The notes under the pieces are model-generated. The model made no database searches and was not told the DNA's origin. It worked only from the letters and a program-made list of their open reading frames with translations. A stretch of 64,000 nt of DNA from Mycolicibacterium crocinum (GTDB lineage: Bacteria; Actinomycetota; Actinomycetes; Mycobacteriales; Mycobacteriaceae), in contig NZ_CP092362.2 in the NCBI RefSeq assembly GCF_022370635.2, positions 3,906,001-3,970,000 of the forward strand, read 5' to 3'. Both the position numbers and the translations under genes were made by a program. Position 1 is the first letter of the stretch; each line of letters starts with the position of its first letter. Positions 1 through 7,934 of this stretch are shown here, piece by piece.

Positions 1-375
1 CAACAGCCCCCGTGCGATCGCCCGACCGCTGCCCACGTGCTGGCGGTTGTCCACCGGAATCACCATCAACCCGAGCGCGTACTGCCCCGGGGTGAACCCG
101 AACAGCCGTACCGACAGCACGCCGAGGGCGAACCAGATCCCCAGCACCGCGGTCGACAGCACAGAAACACTGATGAAACCCAACGTCATCCCCAGCGCCG
201 CGAGGCCGTAGGCGATCAGCCAGTCGATCAGCAGAGCCAGGAACCGCCGGCCCATCCGCGCCAGCGAACGCGGCCCGGATTCCGGCAGGCCGAGCGTCCG
301 GCCAGGCCAGTCGGCATCGTCACCCGGCTTCACCGGTTCCGGTCCGGACAGCCAGGATCCGATTTCACGCGCCAT
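1..375 (-). CDS. RDD family membrane protein (3' end cut by window edge)
   Basis: Integral membrane protein of the RDD family; its substrate is unknown. Read from the ATG at 375-373, the 125 codons present give a hydrophilic N-terminal ~40 residues, a first membrane segment RFLALLIDWLIAYGLAALG with the Arg and Asp typical of RDD domains, a second hydrophobic stretch (about 60-85) and the loop PGQYALGLMVIPV. The frame stays open to base 1, so the C-terminus lies outside the window. It is divergent from glnA1. From memory, M. tuberculosis has an RDD gene (Rv2219A) next to glnA1. No clear Shine-Dalgarno sequence precedes the ATG, so the start is less certain than the family call. Confidence 0.8.
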   Translation of the reverse strand, partial: MAREIGSWLSGPEPVKPGDDADWPGRTLGLPESGPRSLARMGRRFLALLIDWLIAYGLAALGMTLGFISVSVLSTAVLGIWFALGVLSVRLFGFTPGQYALGLMVIPVDNRQHVGSGRAIARGLL

Positions 376-433
376 GAACCCAGGATATGCGGGCGGTCGG
401 CAACCCCCCGTGCAGCACCGAAGCTCCTTATGC

Positions 434-449
434 GTAACGTCGGCGCAAC
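434..449 (+). promoter_or_regulatory. candidate GlnR box upstream of glnA1
   Basis: GTAAC-N6-GCAAC lies 75 bp before the glnA1 start. It fits the actinobacterial GlnR pattern GTnAC-N6-GnAAC as I know it from published mycobacterial and Streptomyces work. Being in the glnA1/RDD intergenic region, it would fit nitrogen control of glutamine synthetase. One short match only; inference. Confidence 0.45.
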
Positions 450-455
450 ATGCGC

Positions 456-485
456 TTGACGACCGTGCAACACAAGATCCATACC
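456..485 (+). promoter_or_regulatory. possible glnA1 promoter
   Basis: TTGACG at 456-461 resembles a sigma-70-type -35 element. Candidate -10 hexamers (CATACC or similar) lie 17-19 bp downstream but match poorly. The position just downstream of the GlnR-like box and upstream of glnA1 is suitable. Weak evidence. Confidence 0.25.
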
Positions 486-523
486 GTCAGCCGCGGGTTA
501 AGAATCCACCGAAGGAGTAGTAA

Positions 524-1960
524 GTGGCAGAAAAGAACGCTGACGACCTTTTCAAGCTGATCAAGGACGAGAACGTCGAGTACGTCGACATCCGGTTCTG
601 CGATCTGCCCGGCGTGGTCCAGCACTTCTCCATCCCCGCCTCGGCGTTCGACGAGAGCGTGTTCGAGGACGGTCTGGCGTTCGACGGCTCGTCCGTCCGC
701 GGTTTCCAGTCGATCCACGAGTCCGACATGCTGCTGCTGCCGGACCCCGTCACGGCCCGCATCGACCCGTTCCGCGCCGCCAAAACGCTGAACCTCAACT
801 TCTTCGTGCACGACCCGTTCACCCGCGAGGCCTACTCCCGCGATCCCCGCAACGTGGCCCGCAAGGCGGAGAACTACCTCATCAGCACCGGCATCGCCGA
901 CACCGCCTACTTCGGCGCCGAGGCCGAGTTCTACATCTTCGACTCGGTGAGCTTCGACTCGAAGATCAACGGCACCTTCTACGAGGTCGACTCCGAGTCG
1001 GGCTGGTGGAACTCCGGTGAGCCGTTCGAGGCCGACGGCTCGGCCAACCGTGGTTACAAGGTGCGCCCCAAGGGCGGCTACTTCCCGGTGGCGCCGTACG
1101 ACCACTACGTCGATCTGCGCGACGACATCACCACGAACCTGCAGAACGCCGGCTTCACGATCGAGCGCGGCCACCACGAGGTGGGCACCGCCGGCCAGGC
1201 CGAGATCAACTACAAGTTCAACACGCTGCTGCACGCGGCCGACGACGTGCTGCTGTTCAAGTACATCGTCAAGAACACCGCGTGGGCGGCCGGCAAGACC
1301 GTCACGTTCATGCCGAAGCCGCTGTTCGGTGACAACGGCTCGGGCATGCACGTGCACCAGTCGCTGTGGAAGGACGGCAAGCCGCTGTTCCACGACGAGT
1401 CGGGCTACGCCGGTCTGTCGGACATCGCGCGCCACTACATCGGCGGCATCCTGCACCACGCGCCGTCGCTGCTGGCGTTCACCAACCCCACGGTGAACTC
1501 CTACAAGCGTCTGGTGCCGGGCTACGAGGCTCCGATCAACCTGGTCTACAGCCAGCGCAACCGCTCGGCTGCCGTGCGTATCCCGATCACCGGCAACAAC
1601 CCGAAGGCCAAGCGCCTCGAGTTCCGCGCGCCGGACAGCTCGGGCAACCCGTACCTGGCGTTCGCGGCCATGATGATGGCCGGCCTGGACGGCATCAAGA
1701 AGAAGATCGAGCCGCAGACGCCGGTGGACAAAGATCTCTACGAGCTCCCCCCGGAGGAGGCCGCCAACATCCCGCAGGCGCCCACCTCGCTGTCGGCCGT
1801 GATCGACCGCCTCGAAGAGGATCACGAATACCTCACCGAGGGTGGCGTTTTCACGACCGACCTGATCGAGACGTGGATCTCCTACAAGCGGGAGAACGAG
1901 ATCATGCCCGTTCAGATCCGTCCGCACCCGTACGAGTTCGCGCTGTACTACGACGTGTAG
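524..1960 (+). CDS. glnA1: Glutamine synthetase type I (GlnA1)
   Basis: Catalyses ATP-dependent amidation of glutamate to glutamine, the main ammonium assimilation step, as a cytosolic dodecamer. It is 478 residues, the same length as M. tuberculosis GlnA1. Visible are the beta-grasp start with FDGSS, the metal-binding GAEAEFYIFD strand, NGSGMHVHQS in the active site and NRSAAVRIP near the substrate Arg. Tyr406, in KDLYELPPEE, is the adenylylation site used by GlnE, which is encoded nearby at 4932-7910. The start is GTG with a strong ribosome site GAAGGAG at 511-517. A GlnR-like box lies upstream and a strong hairpin terminator just downstream, so the gene is probably monocistronic. GSI-beta subtype by the regulatory Tyr. 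Confidence 0.98.
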   Translation: MAEKNADDLFKLIKDENVEYVDIRFCDLPGVVQHFSIPASAFDESVFEDGLAFDGSSVRGFQSIHESDMLLLPDPVTARIDPFRAAKTLNLNFFVHDPFTREAYSRDPRNVARKAENYLISTGIADTAYFGAEAEFYIFDSVSFDSKINGTFYEVDSESGWWNSGEPFEADGSANRGYKVRPKGGYFPVAPYDHYVDLRDDITTNLQNAGFTIERGHHEVGTAGQAEINYKFNTLLHAADDVLLFKYIVKNTAWAAGKTVTFMPKPLFGDNGSGMHVHQSLWKDGKPLFHDESGYAGLSDIARHYIGGILHHAPSLLAFTNPTVNSYKRLVPGYEAPINLVYSQRNRSAAVRIPITGNNPKAKRLEFRAPDSSGNPYLAFAAMMMAGLDGIKKKIEPQTPVDKDLYELPPEEAANIPQAPTSLSAVIDRLEEDHEYLTEGGVFTTDLIETWISYKRENEIMPVQIRPHPYEFALYYDV

Positions 1961-1988
1961 GTCGACGTCGCGGCAAGGCCATCGGGAG

Positions 1989-2030
1989 CCCACCTGTCAC
2001 GTGATCGCGTGGCAGGTGGGTTCTTCGTTT
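1989..2030 (+). terminator. Intrinsic terminator after glnA1
   Basis: CCCACCTGTCACG (1989-2001) pairs with CGTGGCAGGTGGG (2008-2020) around the 6-base loop TGATCG, with one G:U pair, followed by the T-rich TTCTTCGTTT. It lies 28 bp after the glnA1 stop and also faces the convergent gene ending at 2031, so it may serve both. Confidence 0.85.
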
Positions 2031-2915
2031 CTACCGACCGCTCCGGCCGCGCGCCGGTGCTGCGTGCGCCGACGTCTTCACCGCGCGGGGCGGCTTGGCG
2101 TGCCCCGTCCCCCGAACCGCTGGGACAACTCCGGCGGCCGTGGCGCCGCTGCTGCCTCCCGCCGCCCCGAATGCGCGAATGCCGTTGATGTTGAACCCGG
2201 GACCGGACTTGGTGACCGTCGCACCGCTCTGGCCGACCGATCCAGCCAGCGCGAACGGACCGGGTACCGCCGCCACCGTGTTGCCCGTACCGAACAGACT
2301 GAAGGCGAAGCTGCCGCGAGCAGGGACATCGGGAGCGTATTCGCCTGCCGCCACATCGTTCTCACCACCGAGGTTGAGCGCGACATTTCCGGTGCCCAAC
2401 GCACTGGTGATGTTGGAGCCCCCGGCGGCCTGTCGGCCGAACAGGTTCATCGCGAGGTTGAGACTGCCCTTGGCGAGAGTGAACGAGGTGGACGGCGACA
2501 GGTTCACCGCGACGTTCGCGATGCCGTTCTCTGCCCGAGCCGCGCCGTTCGTGCCGGCTTGAATGGCCAGGGCCAGAACACCGTAAGCCTCGGCGTCCGC
2601 GGAGGGGCCCATCGCGATTGCCGTTTGCAGGAGTCCGTTCGGGTCGGTGTAGGAAACTGCGTTCGTTCCCAACGCGATCGCCGTGCTGAACAACCCGTCG
2701 GCGAACGCGGTCGCCCCGGACCCGACCGCGGTGGCGATGCTGCCGAAACCGCTCCTGCAATCAGCGCTGTTCCCAAGTCCGAAGACGGAAGCGCAGGTGG
2801 CGCTGGCTTGACCGCTGCTATTCACCGCTGCCGACCACAACGCTCCGGACGCCAGCACCGCGACCAGCGCCCGGCAGGCCCGCTTTCCCGCGGAGGCTTC
2901 AACAAGCTCAGACAT
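2031..2915 (-). CDS. Secreted repeat-rich protein of unknown function
   Basis: Uncharacterised exported protein of 294 residues. The start ATG at 2915-2913 follows GGGAGGG. The N-terminus has basic residues, a hydrophobic core (ALVAVLASGALWSAAV) and a likely Ala-x-Ala cleavage region near residue 37. The mature part is Gly/Ala/Ser/Asn-rich with degenerate ~14-20 residue units such as STAIALGTNAVS, TAIAMGPSADAEAYG and LGTGNVALNLGG. These recall the left-handed beta-roll repeats of trimeric adhesin (YadA-type) heads. The two Cys after the signal (SATCASVF, SADC) may pair. A basic low-complexity tail ends ARGRSGR. Convergent with glnA1. No enzyme motif is visible; the adhesin comparison is inference. 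Confidence 0.75.
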   Translation of the reverse strand: MSELVEASAGKRACRALVAVLASGALWSAAVNSSGQASATCASVFGLGNSADCRSGFGSIATAVGSGATAFADGLFSTAIALGTNAVSYTDPNGLLQTAIAMGPSADAEAYGVLALAIQAGTNGAARAENGIANVAVNLSPSTSFTLAKGSLNLAMNLFGRQAAGGSNITSALGTGNVALNLGGENDVAAGEYAPDVPARGSFAFSLFGTGNTVAAVPGPFALAGSVGQSGATVTKSGPGFNINGIRAFGAAGGSSGATAAGVVPAVRGTGHAKPPRAVKTSAHAAPARGRSGR

Positions 2916-3015
2916 CGTGACCCTCCCGTTAATTGTCGCCTCCGACCACGGTAACGCCGTGGGCACGCCAGCGGAACCCGGTCACGACCGCACTGAAGGA
3001 CAGTAGGGTTTGGCC

Positions 3016-3441
3016 ATGACGCAGAGACTTGACGATCGCATCGACCGTTTCCAGCCCGCCGTCCTGTCCGTGTTCCGCATCTTCTTCGGACTGCTGTTCC
3101 TGTTCGAAGGCCTGTCGAAGGTCTTCAATTGGCCCGCAAGCTATTCGGTGCCGACCGGTTCGTGGCCGGTCTGGTATGCCGGCATTCTGGAGTTGATCCT
3201 CGGCACGTTGCTCACGGTCGGCCTGTTCACCCGGATCGCCGCATTCATCGCCGCCGGCGAGATGGCCGTCGCGTACTTCACCCAGCACTTCGGGCAGAAC
3301 CCGAAAGGCGCACCCGGCGGCGGCTTCTGGCCCGTCGTCAACGGCGGTGAACTGGCCGTCGCGCTGTGCTTCGGATTCCTGCTGCTGGTCTTCACCGGCG
3401 GCGGCGCCTATGCGGTAGATGCCATCCGCGGGCGCCGCTAG
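3016..3441 (+). CDS. DoxX family membrane protein
   Basis: Small integral membrane protein of 141 residues from the ATG at 3016; a TTG two codons earlier is an alternative. It has four hydrophobic segments: LSVFRIFFGLLFLFEGLSKV, WYAGILELILGTLLTVGLF, IAAFIAAGEMAVAYF and LAVALCFGFLLLVF. The EGLSK and GE..VAYF features are typical of DoxX/DoxD proteins. In M. tuberculosis a DoxX protein links superoxide dismutase and thiol homeostasis, but paralogues are many and the role of this one is unknown. It is divergent from the secreted protein at 2031-2915 and its stop overlaps the convergent F420 oxidoreductase by 4 bp. Confidence 0.88.
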   Translation: MTQRLDDRIDRFQPAVLSVFRIFFGLLFLFEGLSKVFNWPASYSVPTGSWPVWYAGILELILGTLLTVGLFTRIAAFIAAGEMAVAYFTQHFGQNPKGAPGGGFWPVVNGGELAVALCFGFLLLVFTGGGAYAVDAIRGRR

Positions 3442-4298
3442 GCGTCCAACGCCAAATCCTTGCGGAAGCGCCGCATCCCGTCGATCTTGTCCGCCAGGGA
3501 GGCGTCGGGTCCGGAGTAGAACATCCACGGCATCGTCACGATGCCGGTGATGCCCGCCGCCGCAGCCCGCTCGTAGTGCGGGATCGTGAATGCGTCGGTC
3601 AGCGGTGTCAGGATCTCGTAACCGTCCATGCTCAGCCCGTTTTCGGCGCGCAACTCACGCAGCTTGTCCACTCGGAGGATGGCCTGGTCGAGACTGATCA
3701 GGTCACCGATCCAGCCGTCGAGTCGGGCGGCTCGGCGCAGCGCGATATCCGACAGTCCCCCGCTGTAGATGGGGATGTGCGGCGGCGTGGGCATCATCTC
3801 CAGCCGCGGAGTCTTGTAGAACTCGCCGTCGAACTCCGTCCACCCGGGCTGCCACAGCGCCCGCATGAGTTGGATCATCTCGTCGGTGCGCTTGCCCCGC
3901 TTGGCGAACTGCTGACCCATCAACGTGAACTCTTCTTCACACCAGCCCACGCCGATACCGAGTTCGACGCGACCGTCGGCCAGATATGCCGCGGTGCCAA
4001 TGGATTTGGCGGCCGAATACGGATCCCGCATGCCCGGGATGTACACCGTCGTCACGAACTTGATCTGTTCGGTGGCCTGCGCGAGCGAGCCGACCAGAAC
4101 CCAGGGGTCGGGCCAGTCGGTGAACGGCTGCCACCGTCGCTCACCGTTCTTGGTGTAGGGATATGGCGTGGCCAGGGTTTCCAGGTTCACCACGTGGTCG
4201 GGGATGCCGAGCCCTTCGTATCCCAGGTCGTCGGCCGCCTTTGCGATCTCGACGATCTCGCGGGTCTCCAGAAACGCAACGCTCACATAGAACTTCAT
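3438..4298 (-). CDS. F420-dependent LLM-class oxidoreductase
   Basis: Luciferase-like monooxygenase superfamily (bacterial-luciferase TIM barrel), probably using coenzyme F420 or FMN; substrate unknown. 286 residues starting MKFYVSVAF. Family signatures are GLGIPDHVV, the LADGRVELGIGVGW stretch that binds the deazaflavin phosphate, and HIPIYSGGLSD. The start ATG overlaps the stop of the upstream thioesterase gene (ATGA, 4298-4295), which indicates translational coupling. It is the last gene of the minus-strand run glnA2-glnE-thioesterase-LLM, although its link to nitrogen metabolism is not obvious. An in-frame start six codons earlier is less likely because of this overlap. Confidence 0.9.
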   Translation of the reverse strand: MKFYVSVAFLETREIVEIAKAADDLGYEGLGIPDHVVNLETLATPYPYTKNGERRWQPFTDWPDPWVLVGSLAQATEQIKFVTTVYIPGMRDPYSAAKSIGTAAYLADGRVELGIGVGWCEEEFTLMGQQFAKRGKRTDEMIQLMRALWQPGWTEFDGEFYKTPRLEMMPTPPHIPIYSGGLSDIALRRAARLDGWIGDLISLDQAILRVDKLRELRAENGLSMDGYEILTPLTDAFTIPHYERAAAAGITGIVTMPWMFYSGPDASLADKIDGMRRFRKDLALDA

Positions 4299-4921
4299 CC
4301 TGCGTCCCGAGCCCATGCCGGCATGATGAAAACCCCATCTGCTTCCACGGTCGGTCCCTGTGCGTCGGCGAGAAACCCGCGCGCGTAGGTCTTGTAGCCT
4401 TCGGTGCGTTCATGCCACGCCTCGCCTCGCAGCGGGCCCAGCGGGGTGCCGCGCAGATACTTCAGCGTGATCGTGCCGGTGAACTTCGGCTTGCTGAGCT
4501 GGCTGGTGGCGGCTTCGCCGAGGAGCTGGTCGAGCAGCAACGCGCAGATGCCGCCGTGCACCAGCCCGGGCGGCCCCTCGTACACCGGCCCGAGAGTGAA
4601 CTCGGTCCAGCACCGGCCGTCTTCGTGATGGGTGATCATCGGCGGTGCGAGCGGGTTGTGCCGTCCCACAGCGGGATTGCGCCACACCACCGGCAGGCCG
4701 GACTCCTCATGCCGCAACACCCGCGGCCGATCGGTGGGCGTGCGCTCGAGGATTTCGCTGACCTCGTCGATGGTCTGGCGCGCCCGCTGGATGGTTTCGG
4801 CGTCAGCCCCGCTGCGCAGGCTGGCGTCGATCAGCCTGCGCACCGCCTCCGCCAGCGGTTCGTGCAACGCCCTGACCCGGTCATGCTCGTCGGCGCTGAT
4901 CACGCCAAACTCAAAATCCAT
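4295..4921 (-). CDS. PaaI-type hotdog thioesterase
   Basis: Acyl-CoA thioesterase-like protein with a hotdog fold in its C-terminal half; the substrate is unknown. In 208 residues the first ~90 are helical (LAEAVRRLIDASLRSGAD, TIQRARQTIDEVSEILE). The PaaI-like core follows, with GPPGLVHGGICALLLDQLLGEA (about 119-140) carrying the HGG active-site turn and FTGTITLKYLRGTPLG as the paired strand. The N-terminal helical extension is common in mycobacterial members. It starts 10 bp after the glnE stop and overlaps the next gene by 4 bp, so it is in the same transcription unit. Confidence 0.88.
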   Translation of the reverse strand: MDFEFGVISADEHDRVRALHEPLAEAVRRLIDASLRSGADAETIQRARQTIDEVSEILERTPTDRPRVLRHEESGLPVVWRNPAVGRHNPLAPPMITHHEDGRCWTEFTLGPVYEGPPGLVHGGICALLLDQLLGEAATSQLSKPKFTGTITLKYLRGTPLGPLRGEAWHERTEGYKTYARGFLADAQGPTVEADGVFIMPAWARDAG

Positions 4922-4931
4922 CCCCTGACCC

Positions 4932-7910
4932 TTAACTTCCGAAAACCTTGAGCACCACGGCTTTTGCCCGCCGCGTCACCCGCAGGTAGTTGTCCAAAAA
5001 CTCTCCGCCGTCGTCGTTGTGCCAGCCCGCGGCCACCGCCACCGCGTTGAGCTGCCGCCCGGGGCCGGGCAGCTGGTCGGTCGGCTTGCCCCGCACCAGC
5101 ACCAGCGCATTACGGGCGCTGGTCGCGGTCAGCCACGCCTGCCGGAGCAGGTCGACATCGTCTTCGGCGAGCAGTTCGGCGGCACCGATCGCGTCCAGCG
5201 TCTCCAGCGTCGAGGTGTTGTGCAGGGCGGGAACCTCATGGGCGTGCCGCAATTGCAGCAGCTGCACAGTCCACTCGACGTCGGCCAGACCGCCACGCCC
5301 GAGCTTGGTGTGGGTGTTGGGGTCGGCGCCGCGCGGCAGCCGTTCGGCGTCCACCCGCGCCTTGACCCGCCGGATCTCCTGCACCGCTTCGGCCGAAACG
5401 CCGCCCGCCGGGTAGCGCGTCTTGTCCGCCATCAGCACGAAGCGAAGCCCCAGATCGAGATCACCGGCCACCGGGTGCGCGCGCAGCAGCGCCTGGATCT
5501 CCCACGGCTGCGCCCACTGAGCGTAGTAGGCCTCATACGAGGACAGGGTGCGCACCAACGGACCTTGTCGACCCTCCGGCCGCAGGTTGGCGTCGACCTC
5601 CAAAGGCGGGTCGGCACTGGGTGTTCCGAGCAGAGTGCGGACCTGTTCGGCGATCAGCACCGACCACTTCACGGCGCGCGACTCCTCCACGCCGGGATTC
5701 GGCTCGCACACGAACATGACGTCGGCGTCCGAACCGTAGCCCAGCTCCTTGCCGCCGAGCCGGCCCATCCCGATGACCGCGATCTTGGCAGGCACCACAC
5801 CGTCGGCAGGGGTGTTGGCCCGGATGACCGCATCGAGTGCGGACTGCAGCACCGCCACCCAGACCGACGTCAAAGCCGCGCAGACGTCCCGGACTTCGAG
5901 CATGCCGAGCAGATCCGCCGACGCCACCCGCGCCAGTTCCCGGCGGCGCAGGGTACGGGCGGCCGCGATCGCGCGCATGGGATCGGTGTGCCGGGCGCTC
6001 GACGCGATCAGCGCCCGGCCGACGGCTTCAGGTTCGACGTCGCACAGCTTGGGACCGGACGGACCATCGGCGTATTGCTGAATGACCTCCGGTGCGCGCA
6101 TCAACAGTTCCGGCACGTAAGCCGACGTTCCCAACACCCGCATCAAACGTTTGGCGACCGCGCTCTCGTCGCGCAAAGTGCTGAGATACCAACGATGTTC
6201 GGCCAGCGCCTCGCTGATCCGACGATAGGCCAGCAGCCCGCGGTCCGGGTCGGGCGTATCCGAGAGCCAGTCGAGCAGGCGTGGCAGCAGCACCGCCTGC
6301 ACCCGGCCGCGCCGCCCGCTCTGGTTGACCAGAGCGCTCAGGTGCGTCAACGCGGTCTGCGGGCCTTCGTAACCCAATGCGGCCAGCTGCCGCTCGGCGG
6401 CCGCCGGCGACAGTCCAGCCGCCAGACCTTCGACCGACGGGCCGACCGACTCCAGCAGCGGTTGGTAGAACAGCTTGGCGTGCAACCGCGACACTCGCAC
6501 GTTCTGGCGCTTGAGCTCTTCGCGCAACACACCCAGCGCGTCGTGGGTACCGTCGGGCCGCATGTGCGCCGCGCGGGCCAGCCAGCGCAGCGCCTCCTCG
6601 TCCTCCGGCGGGGGCAGCGTGTGAGTTCGCTTGAGCCGCTGCAACTGCAGGCGGTGCTCGAGCAGCCGCAAGAATTCATACGACGCGGTCAGGTTGGCGG
6701 CATCGTCGCGTCCGACGTAACCGCCGTCGGCCAACGCCGCGAGAGCGGGAACCGTCGACGCGACGTGGAGCGAGTCGTCGGTGCGACCGTGCACCAATTG
6801 CAGGAGCTGGACCGCGAATTCGACGTCGCGCAGGCCGCCGGTACCCAGCTTGATCTCGCGGTCGCGGAGGTCGGCCGGCACCAGTGCCTCCACCCGTCGG
6901 CGCATGGCCTGCACCTCGGGCACGAAATCCTCACGCTCGCAGGCACTCCACACCATCGGCATGAGCGCCGCCATGTACTGCCGACCCAGCTCCGGGTCGC
7001 CGACGGCGGGCCTGGCTTTGAGCAGCGCCTGGAACTCCCAGGTCTTGGCCCACCGCTGGTAGTAGGCGACGTGCGAATCGAGGGTCCGCACCAGGGCGCC
7101 CTGCTTGCCCTCCGGGCGCAGTCCGGCGTCGACCTCGAAGAAGGTGTCCGACGCCAGCCGGATCATCTCCCCGGCGACGCGGGTGGTCACCGAGTCGGCA
7201 TCCTCGCCGACAAAGATGACGTCGACGTCGCTGACGTAGTTCAGTTCGCGCGCACCGCATTTGCCCATCGCGATGACCGCGAGCCGGGGCGGCTGCGTGC
7301 CGTCTTTGCAGACCGTCGCGCTCGCAACTCGCAGCGCCGCACCCAGCGCGGCGTCGGCGATATCGGAGAGATGTTCACCGATCGTGGAGAACGCGGGCAC
7401 CGGCTCGTTCTCCACCGTCGACGCGGTGTCGAGGGCGGCCAGGACCAGCAGCCGGTCGCGATACAGGATGCGCAGCTGCGGCATGACGATCATTGGGTCA
7501 GTGCCGAATTCACCGATGCAGGCATCGAACAACCGCCCCAGTTCGGCGGCGTCCGGCAGCGTGACATCCCCTTCGAGGAGATGCCACGAACCCGGGTTGG
7601 CCACCAGATGATCGCCCAGCGCGAGCGACGAGCCGATCACCGCGAACAGGCGCCCGCGCAGCCCGCGATCCTTGAGTAGCGCGGAATTCAGCTGCGGCCA
7701 GTCGCCGCCCAGCGCATCGGCGAGCCGGACCATCGTCTGCAGGGCAGAGTCGGCATCGGGCGCACGCGAGAGCGACCACAACAATTCGACGTGCTCGTCG
7801 GTGTACCAGCCCAGCGTTTTCAGGTCGGCTGCGGCCGTGGGCTCGACCAGACCGAGCCGACCCACGCTTGGTACGCGCGGGCGCTGCGTCGCTGGTTTGG
7901 CCACGTGCAC
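4932..7910 (-). CDS. glnE: Bifunctional glutamine synthetase adenylyltransferase/deadenylase
   Basis: Controls GlnA1 by transferring AMP to, or phosphorolytically removing AMP from, its Tyr406 in response to nitrogen status. Two nucleotidyltransferase half-domains are visible: KCGARELNYVSDVDVIF at about residues 215-232 (removal half in the family) and GRLGGKELGYGSDADVMF at about 711-729 (transfer half), each with the catalytic D-x-D. The start is taken as GTG at 7910, giving 992 residues and aligning with the M. tuberculosis N-terminus; GTG at 7904 or an upstream TTG are possible, and no good ribosome site is seen. It lies 24 bp after glnA2 and 10 bp before the thioesterase gene, so it is probably co-transcribed with both. 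Confidence 0.96.
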   Translation of the reverse strand: MHVAKPATQRPRVPSVGRLGLVEPTAAADLKTLGWYTDEHVELLWSLSRAPDADSALQTMVRLADALGGDWPQLNSALLKDRGLRGRLFAVIGSSLALGDHLVANPGSWHLLEGDVTLPDAAELGRLFDACIGEFGTDPMIVMPQLRILYRDRLLVLAALDTASTVENEPVPAFSTIGEHLSDIADAALGAALRVASATVCKDGTQPPRLAVIAMGKCGARELNYVSDVDVIFVGEDADSVTTRVAGEMIRLASDTFFEVDAGLRPEGKQGALVRTLDSHVAYYQRWAKTWEFQALLKARPAVGDPELGRQYMAALMPMVWSACEREDFVPEVQAMRRRVEALVPADLRDREIKLGTGGLRDVEFAVQLLQLVHGRTDDSLHVASTVPALAALADGGYVGRDDAANLTASYEFLRLLEHRLQLQRLKRTHTLPPPEDEEALRWLARAAHMRPDGTHDALGVLREELKRQNVRVSRLHAKLFYQPLLESVGPSVEGLAAGLSPAAAERQLAALGYEGPQTALTHLSALVNQSGRRGRVQAVLLPRLLDWLSDTPDPDRGLLAYRRISEALAEHRWYLSTLRDESAVAKRLMRVLGTSAYVPELLMRAPEVIQQYADGPSGPKLCDVEPEAVGRALIASSARHTDPMRAIAAARTLRRRELARVASADLLGMLEVRDVCAALTSVWVAVLQSALDAVIRANTPADGVVPAKIAVIGMGRLGGKELGYGSDADVMFVCEPNPGVEESRAVKWSVLIAEQVRTLLGTPSADPPLEVDANLRPEGRQGPLVRTLSSYEAYYAQWAQPWEIQALLRAHPVAGDLDLGLRFVLMADKTRYPAGGVSAEAVQEIRRVKARVDAERLPRGADPNTHTKLGRGGLADVEWTVQLLQLRHAHEVPALHNTSTLETLDAIGAAELLAEDDVDLLRQAWLTATSARNALVLVRGKPTDQLPGPGRQLNAVAVAAGWHNDDGGEFLDNYLRVTRRAKAVVLKVFGS

Positions 7911-7934
7911 GACGTTATCGCACGGATAGCCCAA

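Noticed and set aside
428..1993. Long minus-strand open frame opposite glnA1
   Set aside because: Antisense shadow of a certain gene, caused by high GC third positions; its translation is Val/Arg-rich with no domain.
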